From the NCBI GenBank assembly GCA_000697475.1, contig JNEU01001031.1:1-64000 (forward strand): 64,000 nt of DNA. The letters are read 5' to 3'. The notes under the pieces are model-generated. The model worked only from the letters and a program-made list of their open reading frames with translations, was not told the origin of the DNA and did not search any database. The stretch's first letter is position 1, and every line of letters begins with the position of its first letter. This DNA is from Lichtheimia corymbifera B2541 (lineage: Eukaryota; Mucoromycota; Mucoromycetes; Mucorales; Lichtheimiaceae). Positions 10,773 to 22,054 of this stretch are shown here, in pieces. A program made the translations under genes and the position numbers.

Positions 10773-11698
10773 ATGTCTTTTGTTACCTTGGGCAACACCA
10801 CCATTGAATCCGGTAAGCTTTATGCTGAATTCATCGCTTTCCTTTACGGTCCTCCTTTGAGCAACGACAATTGTAAGAAGTGGGTATTGCAGCAATACGC
10901 CACCAGTCTTTTTTCTGACACAGACGCTTCTCCTGAAGTTATCTTGCTGTCGTAAGTATTTCCCCTCAAGCAATCATTACTGACACAATTCAATTATTGA
11001 TAACGTCGTGTATATGTAGGCTAATTTTTGCACAGCGTTATCTCGCTGCTGCTGCTGCTGCTGCTTTTCATTCGTCGGGTGAAAATGTTCGCCCATTACC
11101 CTCCACCGACGAAGATCATTATTTGCTTATGACGGTGTCATGTCGCTTAGCTTTCAAGTGGCATGATGACAGCCATATGTGGTGGCGCGAAGTCGAGGTA
11201 AATATCCTTCATTTTGTACTACCTGACAATTAAAGCTTACATTTTTGTTTACCTGTGCTCATTTACTAGTGGGAGGATAAATCCGGTCTGGCAGATGATG
11301 CCATCGACACGTTTGAATGGGAGTTTGTGAAGACGATCAACTACGAGCTCTTCGTCTCTGATGCTGACTACAACGCCTTCGCTACTTCAATGGAGTTGAT
11401 TCTTGCTCCTCCTCCTTCTCCTGCTCCTCAACAAGATCCACTTGCCTTTCTTTCTTCCCCATCACCACTGCTTGCTGCGGTTAAAACCGAACCTCTCACA
11501 CCTATGCCAACCATCAAGCCCGAGCCTGAGTCTCCCCATTTCCTCCCTTATGTCCCTGTAAAGGTTGAGGACTTGGATGACTCAAGTGCCTTGTTGGCAT
11601 CTTTGGTTGCCCACGAGGATTTCTTGCGGTCAGTCAGCATGCCGGCTAACACCCTCATCCCCAATATGACCAACAGCATTGCTCGGTTTTCCGCATAA
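10773..11698 (+). CDS. Cyclin-fold protein with three SUMO-consensus motifs in its tail
   Basis: Three exons (10773-10951, 11020-11197, 11270-11698) encode about 261 residues. Residues about 45-150 resemble a PHO80/cyclin-Y-like cyclin box: a helix with LIFAQRYL, then LLMTVSCRLAFKWHDDSHMW (the family's 'LAxKxxDD' region), then FEWEFVKTINYELFVS (the 'ExxFLxxLxYxLxV' helix). By family knowledge such proteins activate a cyclin-dependent kinase. The C-terminal third is Pro/Ser-rich and disordered-looking and contains three evenly placed psi-K-x-E sites: VKTE, IKPE and VKVE. An alanine run (AAAAAAA) sits in the loop after the first cyclin helix. The start is the first in-frame ATG, in a good context (CGCAACAATG). 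Partner kinase unknown; it could also be a diverged cyclin not bound to a kinase. Confidence 0.7.
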
Positions 11699-13218
11699 TC
11701 CTCTTTCATCCCTGTTACCCTTTGTATTATAGATCCCCTTTGCTTATTTTACCCTTGTATATATTTTAGATAGTAGTTTCAATGATATATTTGCTTTTTA
11801 TATTTACGCGTCAATTTTGTTCCAATGATTGTGTTTACAGCAGTATAGGGTACCATAACAATATAAATATGTAGATTCGTGGTCATAGCGGTAAGTGCTT
11901 TATTTCTGATTAGCTTGCTGTTGACTATATTACCCTCGTGCATCTCTGAGACAAATGATCCGTCACGTGCGCGGTATCATAATTGCTTGTTCCTTCTCTG
12001 CTTCATTCTCCACTTCTCCCTCTCACGACAACCCCATTTCAACTCTGAACAATTGAACCGCTGATGGGATCTTCAATGGCTGCAATGGGTTCATGGCATT
12101 CTGGCGACAGCGATAAAGATACAAAGTCGAGTGTTACACGTGTCAAATAAGGTAACAATGATAACACGGCTTCGTTCGCTTTGACCACACATTTACTGAT
12201 CATTATGTGACATAAGGCATCATCATCCGGCTTGAACGCATTTGCCGATCCAAGTACTTTCTTTGTCTTGGTTCGCGTTGTTATGGTTTCGGAATCCAAG
12301 CTCCCTCTTCGCTATATCATTTCAGGCATGCTGGACTTACACTACAAGAATCAGTGATTGTATCCCGAACTTAGTAAGTAGCATGACATGTGGAGGATAA
12401 TGATGGCTTTGGTACGTGGTATTCATCCATGCCAATTTAGGTCACATGGTATCCAAATCCGGAGAATACGATAACACCCCTTGGCCTTTCTTTGTCATCC
12501 ATCATTTTTTTTGGTCTCCATACACCCCGATACAGTATCAAACGACTTTTCTAAACGTTGACATGCTGGTATGTTTTCTATTATTCCGATAGGACTTTTT
12601 TGTAATGACTAACAGTTGATGTTGTAGTGAGACCTATGTGTTGCTCTTTGGTTGATATCTTCATGAATGGAAGGCTGCTTTTTGCTGGATACGACACCAA
12701 GTCTTGCTATCGGATGAAGTAGTGGCTTTTGGAATGATGGTATCAAGATTGCTCTCGTAAGTATTTCTCGTCGAGCTATTATTAGTGCATTCAATCACTA
12801 ACAAGATGTAATGCGTTTAGGCTGCTTTTCGCTTCTCTTTTGCATACAATTCCTCTTCCTTTCACTTTTCGGTACTTCACTTTCACTTTTCCCTATCACC
12901 TCCTTACTGAGGATTTGTAATCACGCATACTCATGTATAAAGAACACCAATAAAAAGAGCGGATTACATGCATACTCTAAGCGCACAACTAGCAATGACT
13001 ACGATAATGCATAACAGATTTATAGATTATACTTAATACAACAAGCTAATAAAGACCGCAGCTATATATAATACTATCTTCTAAGAAAAGAAACCAATAA
13101 AGAAAAAAGACTACATTGTGCTCAATTACGTATATAGATATACAAAAGAAACCATCCAATCGCCCATTTATCCCGCGTATATCGCCCTTGTTCAATCGCC
13201 TTCAATTCTTTGTATCCT
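11699..13218. other. Intergenic, about 1.5 kb
   Basis: No gene that I can support. A minus-strand frame (about 12039-12299) begins with ATG and is not repetitive, but has no partner exons and no family resemblance. AT-rich tails of the two flanking genes (transcript 3' ends) occupy the margins. Confidence 0.35.
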
Positions 13219-15456
13219 TCAATATTTGAATCCTCCTAACGGTTCCCATACACTGCTTGATGATAATAAATGATTGGTTGGAGGTGGAGGTGGTGGTGCA
13301 GTGGATGTTGCTGGTGGTGTTAAGCCAACATGATTTCCATTCTTGCTGTTCTTTGTCGAGGTCAGGCCAGCTGATCCATCCGTTAAGCTCATAGCATTGA
13401 CAGCGTCTACAAGTTGGTCATCGGGACTCTTTGATGGTTGTGGTGATGCTGATGAGAGCATGGATCCACTCGTTTCATCTGTTGTAGGCTCCGGTCCACT
13501 GCGATAATCAGGTACCAATTGGTGATGCTGATGATGTACTGGTCCTCCTGCAGCACTGCCACTCCATGGAGAATAGGTAGGTGTCATTCCAAATAAGCTT
13601 GACGTTTCTCTCTCAGTGGATGGGACAATAAAACCTGGAGCGCTCGTGGTAGTAGCTACCCCTGTAATAACAGGTGCGTCTGCAAATGATATACCTGTAA
13701 CAAGAGGGTTTAATTGATATGCCATGGCCTCATATCACATCATCATCATGCACTTACCAATTGGACCTAATGTACTCGAAGCCAACATTGCCATTTGTGT
13801 ATCATCCACAAAAGAAGGTGATTCGTCATGGAATGCTCCTTGATGAAGGAAAGGATCTTGAATGAGGTAGTCATGATGGGATGATGGCGGTGGCGGAGGT
13901 TGGTGATGATGATGATGATGATGGAATGTGTCAAGGCCGTCTACGTGGTTGTGTTGTTGAGATGCCAGCGTCCTTGGTGAGCCAGTAAATTGTCGTAACA
14001 ACAATGCAGGATCGTCACATGGAAATGCTGTAAATGGTTGATCGGTTGGATCCATCATAGTATTAGGGAACGGAGGCATAGGATGCGGTTGTGGTTGTTG
14101 TGGTGGTAGCGGTGGCGGTGGCGGTTGTAATGGTAAACCAGCTTGTGAAAAATCCATCGATCCAAATGGAATTGGATATTGAGCAAGCGGTAAATGTGGC
14201 AAATAAGGATGTGGTTGACTGAAATCATCAAACATGGGTGGATGATGTGGATGCATTGGTAATCCATAAGCAGAAGAAATATGCGGTGGCGGTGGTGGTG
14301 GTCGATGATGATGGATTAATGCAGGGCCTGGTGCAAACTTGTCGAAATGTACACGTAGTTGACGTCCACGAAACTCAAAACCATTATACATGGCTGTTGA
14401 AATGCCAGATTAATAATGGGTGATTTGTATTGTTAATGATGGTACTTACCTATAGCTTTCTTAGCATCTTCGTGTGTTGCATAAAGCACTGTACCAAACC
14501 CTCGGCTACGGCCATCCTGGTCTTGCACAACATCCGCTCTCAAGATATTTCCTGCGTTTCTAAAGAGATCCTTGACGTCTTGCCATTGGCATTGAAATGG
14601 TAGCTGTGATTCAATTCACGTGAGCACATCCATCCGATTCCATTAATCCATTTCCTTACATTGCCAACAAAGAGTTGCCGACCTCCAATAACCTAAACAT
14701 ATCTATCATCAATATACCAATCCTTTTATATCCATGCTACTCGAAAAAACTCACCTCAGGTGGTCCTCCCATAGGTCCCGATCCATTCATTAATAACGTA
14801 GTATTTGGATGATGTCCATTGGTAGGAAAAGATGGTGGCGGTGGATGATGATGATGATGATATGGTAAATGGTGTTGATGATGATGATGTCGTGCTGGTT
14901 CGATAAAACCACGATCTTCTCGGACTTCCAACACACGGCCCTGCCACTTGTAATTGTGCAACATGTCTAAAAAAGGGATGTATCAACCAACGTAAATGAA
15001 TATCCATAAGTACTCACCTATTGCTTTTTGTGCATCCTCTACAGTAGCAAATAGCACAGTGCCATGTCCCTTGGACCGATTATCCACCGTCAATGCAACA
15101 TCGGCTCGAGTCACATTGCCTGCCTTTCGAAACAAGTCCTTCACATCTTGCCATCGTACTCGAAATGGAAGCTATATTATAGCATAATGTTAGTGGGATA
15201 ATATATATGAGATGATGGTGACACTACTTACATTTCCAACAAAGAGTTGTCTAACATGGGTTACTCGACCACTTGTTGAAGGTGAAACTGACGCTATACT
15301 CTTATCATGGTCATCCTTGTCGCCTGTCATCGTCTTATGCCGTGTTTCCGACGGAGAAGAGTCATTATCACTATTGCCGTTGCTTGCTTCTCGAGCTTCG
15401 TCTGCTTCATGTTCAGTATCGGGACTCGTGATTACTGCTGCGCTCATGTTGGACAT
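13219..15456 (-). CDS. RNA-binding protein with two RRMs and long His/Pro-rich linkers
   Basis: Seven exons in phase: 15232-15456, 15018-15171, 14755-14966, 14660-14692, 14450-14603, 13758-14393, 13219-13694; about 629 residues. RRM1 and RRM2 each start with the RNP2 motif LFVGNLPF and carry RNP1 motifs KGHGTVLF and RGFGTVLY; the shared WQDVKDLFR and RADV blocks resemble the Gbp2/Hrb1-hnRNP M group of nuclear mRNA-binding proteins. The start was chosen at ATG 15456 (GCGGCGACATG); the frame is open upstream but only from a non-ATG codon. Linkers after each RRM are rich in His and Pro runs (HHHHHHH, PPPPPP), and the tail is Ser/Thr/Pro-rich, so phase separation is plausible. Both RRMs are encoded by a 154-nt exon flanked by introns at identical places and phases. 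A 33-nt exon supplies RNP2 of RRM2. Confidence 0.85.
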
Positions 15457-15847
15457 GTCGCCGCTTGTTGTTGTATACAATAATAAAGTGTGGGGATTCC
15501 CTTCAGAGTGGAGGTGTGTGTTCAATGAGAGAATGGTCGTGAATGAACCTGCAAGGGATGAATGACTCTCGTTGCTTTGTCGAATAACTTATTCCAAACA
15601 AGGTTCGTCTATTGTTGGTACTTTTTGAACTGCTTGGTTTTTCCGAAAGAGGGTCGAGGTATGGTAAAAGCAACGAGGTTTCAGACGATAGAAATGATTA
15701 CCACAAAAAGAGAGGTGTGTGCAACAGAAAGTCATCTCCGAATATGTTCTCGTGCAAGTGCCTCGCTTGAAGCACTTAACACCTGTCTCCCCTCCATCCA
15801 CCATTATTCCTGGTTGTACACTTGCATTAAAAGCTCCCTCTTTTATT

Positions 15848-18800
15848 TCAACGTCGTCGCTTAGTCGCTACATCTTCCTCTTCTTCTTGATCTTCGCGTT
15901 GTCGCTGAAACATATGTTGTTTTTAGTCTCGCATCATAGATAGAACCCCCACCTTCCTCCTCTTTACCTTTGAACCAGCAGTGTCATCATCTTCATCCGA
16001 ATCTTCTTGCTTTGTAAGATATTGCATATTGATCTTGAAATCCCGTGATGTACTGCGCTTCATATTTTGCATCAAATCCACTTTGGATTTGCGTGATAAT
16101 TGGATCAGGTGTCGTTCAAACTGCTCCACCACAAAGATGAGATTGGGAATCATTTTGGATTCACGGAGGATCTTTGCCTAAAGTTTCGATGAGAAGACAT
16201 TTAAAAAAGAGAGATGCAATAGATTACCTTTTCCCTTGAATTGGCACCTTGTTTACCCTTTCCTTTGCCCTTTTTACTTGCAATTGCCATTGGATCTGCT
16301 TGATGATTTTGTCCGTAAATGATCAAGAATCTGTACATGTTGTCGGTCACGTCTTTGACACCATTGATAACATCCTTAAAGTTGGTTCCAATCTCACGTG
16401 GATGTCCAAGTTTCTAATCAAATAACCTTGTAAGCCTCACACATGTATATAACCCCCATGGAACTTACATATTTGACAAGGGCGGTCAAGGTCTTGTATA
16501 GTTTGGTGAGCACCTTGATAAGAGTTTCACCATGAGATCCAGGCATCAAGCTCTTTGTGAGTTCCAGTGTGACACTGATACAGGATGTCAATCGGTATGT
16601 GATCGCTTGTTCAAAGGCACGGGTATTATCATCCTCGCTATCCATTGGCTTGATCCTTCCAACGGCCCACGTGATATCATCATATAACTGATCAAGAGAT
16701 GAAAACAGCTGAAGCGTGCATGCAGCACACGTCTTTGCATTCAGCATGACATAGGTGATTCTTGATTCCATGGGTTGGCTATCCTCGTCTTCGTAAGAGC
16801 TGTCGTCCAGATCACCAAGCACTTTACGCATGTCTTGTGCCAAATACTTGTAGGTGATAAAATCCCTGACCTCGCCGCACAAGTATATCAAGAGTGAAAT
16901 GACTTCCCGTGCCAGCGATATATCTTCAATAGGTCGGTTCTTGGCAAGCGATTCAAGCCATCCGATCACTTGTCGTGTATGCGTCTCGAAATCACTGGCA
17001 GCACGATCCAGATGATGACACAAAGTAACAATCAATTGCATCACATTCGCTGCTTCCTTGTATAATGGCGTACGATCACCCAAATACTTGGCAACAATAT
17101 CCTGCAAGGCAAATTAGAAGATATATTCCTTTCTTTTCATGTTGTATACTTGCCATAAGTGTATTGAGAACTTCCGATACCATTGCATTTCTTGATTGAT
17201 CTGATTCACTGCCGCTCAGTTTTGCAATAAACGCTGTCATCTTGTGTGGCCATAGCTGATACACCGTGTCATGCACCGTTCTCAAGCTGTCAATGATACC
17301 TCCAAGCACTGAATGACCCTAGGCGTGCATCCATATGAGTAAATCCACGTGAGAAATATATGAGTGATCTGACGTTACCCTCTTTGGTTGATGGTTTATA
17401 AAGCTGCTATCAGAATCTTCCACCACCAAGATGTTCAAAAAGATCCTGCCCAATTCAACGCAGTATTCAAAGTTGAAATCAGGCTTCGGTCCTTGTAGGA
17501 TACCCTAGGATTTGCGATATTAGAGGCGTTGATATATACCGTGTGCAGACGATCTTAGCTTACCATTTTCAAGCAATTCTGGGCCGTGGTAATAATAAAC
17601 TGTACAAAGCTGATATCCACGCGCAATGCACGTACAGGATGCTGCATGTTGTTTTGTCTAAACATTTGTCGACTCATTTTGCTGATGCATTCAAGTGACA
17701 TCACCGGACTTTCAGATGGTTGAGTAGCCTTGCGTCCTATTCATGATGCAGGTGGTGGGCTACCTTAGTACTGGAAGATATATCACGTAATCCTTGAATT
17801 ACCTTTTTCTCCTGAAGACGTCTCTTTGAGCATTGCTGCAATGGCATTTCTCTTGTTAAAAAGGTCGAGGATCATCTGGAAAGAGTCGTTGCTATTGCCA
17901 TGTGACAAGTATTCATGCTCGATTGCAGCCTATATTACACAAAGGATCAATATAAATATATCAGACTTCTCTTTGATTTCTGTATTTACCTCATAGCATC
18001 CCAGTAACAGGGTGGCATACATGTGATTGCGCATACCAAGGTGTGTAGCCATATCAAACTCGGCAGTCTTGTCAAGATCATAATCCTCGAGGTCTGCTTT
18101 GGTAAGGCGAAATAGCAACGAGCGCACTGATCCACGACATTGATTGGCTAGTTCCTGCACCACTGTATTGCATTCGCTATCATCAATTCGACGTAAGGTC
18201 TTGAGCATGTTTGCCAAAAGGACATGGATCGGCTCTGTCAGACGAGGTAAACCACCGTTGGTCGCATTCTCCACACATGTTTCCAATCTCAAAGGTGACG
18301 ATACACCGGTATCCTTTTCATAAGCTTTTTGGAACTAATGGGAAAAAACCATAATGAGTATATCTTGGTAGGCTTCACACATCTCTTACAAACATACCTG
18401 CCCATAGAGTACTTCAAATATATCACCCGTAAGCGTAGAATGCTTGGATAGGGCACCCAAACCTTGGTATGCAGCAACCCTCACTTGAGCCTGCTGGTTG
18501 AAACAACGACGCAACAATCCCAAAGATTCGAAAGCAATGCCTTGTGCTGCCGGTGACGCATTGTCGTTCATTTGACCTGTCAACAGATTCAGAAATCCGT
18601 TGACTGCTACCATCCTTCCGCTCAAATCTCTATGTGCGTGTGTGTGTCAGATGCATCCATATCCATGTTTATGCCAATGCCAAACATACTTTGCAAACAT
18701 GCTCTTTCGTAAAACAAGCATAAGGGCATCTCGGAATTGCTCGTTATCCTTGGAAACAGGCTCAATGACTTGTAGGAATCGCTCTGCAGTTGCCTCAGGT

Positions 18801-20925
18801 AGTAATGACAAGTAGTCGAGGGTATCTTTAATCTATTATATCAAAGCATTAGCACCTTGATCCAATTTTTCTTTTTCTTCAGCTTACGTTGGACAGGTAA
18901 GGTTCTACAGCGTGAGAGCTTTCTGTAATGAGAGACGACAACAGCTCTAGAAAGCAGCTTGTACTAGGAGCGCCGGTGACAACGCGAGAAGTAATTTGAT
19001 CAAGGATTTCGGAGCGGACAAGATCATGCAGCTACAATGTGTCACGTGTTACACGTAGGGGTCATCAAGATGGCGCATTGTAAGATCTCTTACCTCGAAC
19101 ATCCTCTTGAGAATGTCGTTGCCAAGAGCCATGACACTTTCCAATGGTCCATCCTTGTTGCGCTGGGCTTTGGTAACATTCCCCGCTTTTGACCACAAGC
19201 CTTGTGACGCCGCATTGTCAATCAATCCCATGGCAAGTTGAACAAGAGACTGGATGACTTGATCCCACCCTTGTGCAGATTTTTCCACAATATCCAAGAT
19301 GACGCTTTTGACCATGTTTTCCTCCACATTTGAGAACTCTATTGTTTCTAGAATAAGATATCTCTTTTTGCTACCACTCAGTATGCGATGTATACCTGCG
19401 ATCCAAGCACATTTTTTCAAACGGTGGCCATCCTTGTAAATTGCCAGAATATGACTTCGTAGCAGATCAAAGATCTACACAATTACTGAGATAAATAAGG
19501 TTGTCCTATTGCTAAATGCATGCAACTTACGGGATCTTCAAGTCGATGGATCCTTGCCGCTGATAGCAAACACGCCAATGGGAAGGTTTCCAAGAGATGC
19601 TTCTTGTCGCCACGTACGTGTTTCACAAACTCGTTGCCAAGCTCCTGCAAACATCAATGAATACCAGCTATTCATCACACTATATATACAACGTACCTGG
19701 TCTTGTTTGATTGCAAATGATATATGCAGCATCACCGTACCTTCCATCCTAATACGAAGAATAACCATTAGCCTTGGGAATCCATCCATATATACACCAT
19801 TCTATGCCCTTACCGTGACACGGCATCACTTTGGTTGTTTGAATATTTCGTGTTGAAGTGGTTGCATATGCTGCTGATAATCTCGCGTTTATGGCCCTAT
19901 GGATGGGATACCAAGATCAGCCCAATGAAATCAACCCACCCAATGCTGCTAGACTCTTTACCTTTCTCGACAATAAGAGTAATTGGTATATAAATGGAGG
20001 GGTCTCATCAACTTCCAAATCATTCAATTGGCTATGAAGGATACATGAGTTGGTGATTCGAATTGTATCCTGGATGATGGGATCCCTACCTGCTCATTCG
20101 TTTCACCACCTTATCAAGCTCAGGGAGCTGCAACTCCATCTCGTTGAATGCAGATGCAAGGGCAATCGCTGATTGGGATATCCATTTTGCTCGTAGTAGA
20201 TTATCGAGGACATCGTAGAGAGGTCGTTCCAATGTTGAGAGGATGTTCCATACTTTTGATAAGATCTCAAAGGCCCGTTGATGCAAGGGACGCTGATCAC
20301 TGATAGCTTGTGTCACAATTGATGCGAGTTCTTCAAGTGTGTCCACTGTAAGTGTTTCCAACTATCAATTTCCCTTTGATGAGATTGATTGAGACGATCC
20401 AAATGTTACTTTTTACCTCTGGTAATAAAAGGTTGACGAGATTACTGGCGGTTCTATTGTCTGTGCTTGCATCATTCACTAGCCTAATACAAACGACATG
20501 TTAAGAAAAGTATTCTCCCTTTCCATATCCCATTCACTTACCATAGGAATGCAGTCTTGAACGTTAGAACTCTTCTCTCCATATGAGCATGGCCATTCTT
20601 TGATGATGCAAAAGGGGAACCTATCACGTAGTAGCATGAGTCGCAGATACCTCACAACATACACACCAGACCCATTCACCCACTCACCAATAAAGATAGC
20701 TCGCACAATGAGAAGCGGATCGACATCCTCAGACGTTGAGCTTTGTGTCAATTGGGACCTGATCAGTTGCGAAATCTAGAATAGCAGTCGGGCATGTCAA
20801 TGCTGGTTCCTTTTACTTTTTTGTTGGTCTCTTTTTCCCACCTCGTCCAGAGACTTGCTATCCAAAAAGTCGACTAGGCCTTGTCGATTGGTTTGTTTGG
20901 CGAGTTTGAGAATTTGAGCATCCAT
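15848..20925 (-). CDS. FANCI: Fanconi anemia group I protein homologue (FANCI)
   Basis: DNA interstrand-crosslink repair scaffold that pairs with FANCD2 to clamp DNA. Twenty-three exons join in phase to about 1260 residues (human 1328). Strong family blocks: MPxLIFVVEQFERHL-like helix followed by LSRKSKVDLMQNMKRSTSRD near the C-terminus, ADLEDYDLDKTAEFD in the middle, LPELDKVV early on, and a KRRR tail. Compared with the remembered human protein, the segment RKAMFANQLDARKSAVAGF aligns without gaps to RKSMFAKDLSGRMVAVNGF, so the ubiquitylated Lys523 position is Met516 (codon 18611-18613). The SQ-cluster segment that follows in human is absent: about 25 fewer residues between GF and LRRC. Exon 19 ends in a GC donor (17152-17153). 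The intron 19348-19395 is 48 nt, a multiple of three and stop-free. Exon bounds from 5' end: 20842-20925, 20688-20775, 20542-20620, 20417-20483, 20090-20361, 19962-20031, 19814-19896, 19697-19748, 19531-19644, 19396-19474, 19094-19347, 18888-19031, 18690-18832, 18398-18629, 17990-18334, 17803-17929, 17564-17736, 17379-17504, 17154-17318, 16469-17101, 16228-16413, 15968-16177, 15848-15904. Confidence 0.93.
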
Positions 20926-21336
20926 AAAGCGTGGTGTCGAGAAATGAGGAGGAGGAGGAGGATGTGTATAAAAGGAAGGAAAACGAAAATGACACGAGAC
21001 GCGTGCTGAAACAGAATCGCGTGAATTAATTTGTTGTCAGTTCCCAATCCATCGCTGCATATACAAGGCACACCACCCCTTTTTACATCAATACACTACC
21101 CTTATGCAAATTGAGTGTCCTGATATATCATCCACCGGGGCCCTTTGAAGCCACGATGATTGATCCACAAGTCTACTATGCACTACTTTATAATTTTCTT
21201 TTCATATCATGACACTAGATCATTGCTGACAGTTTTATTCCGGATGGTAGAAGGATCGGGATATGAGAGCTTCTAAGGGTGTACAGCTTGTTGACATGTC
21301 ATTTTGATAGAAGGATTGAAAGAGAGAGAGCTTCTT

Positions 21337-21883
21337 TTACAGGGTAGATAGTTTGTTGAGAATGTCCTGGTAAGAGCTATGCTGCACAAGGTTTGCCAGA
21401 GGGGTAAATAAAGGCTTATATTTGTTGCTTGTAGCCAGTGTATCCATGGGAACCCATTCCCAGTCACCTTCCAACTTGTGAGGCTCCATAGTCTTCAAAC
21501 GAGAGGGATCTCGCGCCACAGCTTGCATAAAGATGGTAACATAATGCTTGTTCTCGGCTGTCATGATATCATTGGAGGCGGTCAAGAACTCGAGTTGTTC
21601 AATCTCAAGATTGGTTTCTTCAAGCGTTTCACGACGTGCGCATTCCTCAAAAGTCTCGTTGAATTCCAAATGGCCGCCTGGGAGTTGCCATGCGCCTGCA
21701 CCATGCGATCCTTTTCGTTTGCCAGTCAAGACATGAACACCATTCTCGGTTTGACATTTCACAAAGCAACCAACACCAACGCGTACGACGGGAATAGCTA
21801 AAGCAAGATAGAATCAATCATCAGCCACATCACATGGCAACTATTTTTTTACAGAAAATAAAAAAACTCGTACCTGACGACAT
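21337..21883 (-). CDS. Nudix hydrolase, NUDT15/MTH-like
   Basis: Hydrolyses nucleoside diphosphate-linked substrates, in this subgroup typically modified or damaged (d)NTPs. Two exons: a 10-nt first coding exon (21874-21883, encoding MSS plus one base) and 21337-21797; about 156 residues, a normal single-domain length. The Nudix box is at residues 45-67: G-x5-E-x7-R-E-x2-E-E, with GGHLEFNE and RRETLEET; the usual glycine of EExGU is Asn66. KGSHGAGAWQLPGG upstream of the box is typical of NUDT15-like proteins. The gene ends 411 bp before the FANCI start, on the same strand, an attractive but possibly accidental pairing of nucleotide-pool and DNA-repair functions. Confidence 0.88.
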
Positions 21884-22054
21884 GGTAACTGAAAGAGCGG
21901 CAAATCTTTGCTGGTTGTCCCCCTCCCTCCGTTCCTTTATGCTTTTCCCAACAGCTGCTGCGGATGCGGAAAACTAATGCTAGGTTGAACAAAGATGACA
22001 CATGCTGTGTCAGAAATATATATTGACTGTGAAAATGTCTATCAAGACCCATCA

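Noticed and set aside
12039..12299. 86-codon minus-strand ATG frame
   Set aside because: No partner exons, no family features; length is within chance expectation.
15457..15525. N-terminal extension of the RRM protein
   Set aside because: The longer frame opens with ATT, not ATG; the first ATG is at 15456.
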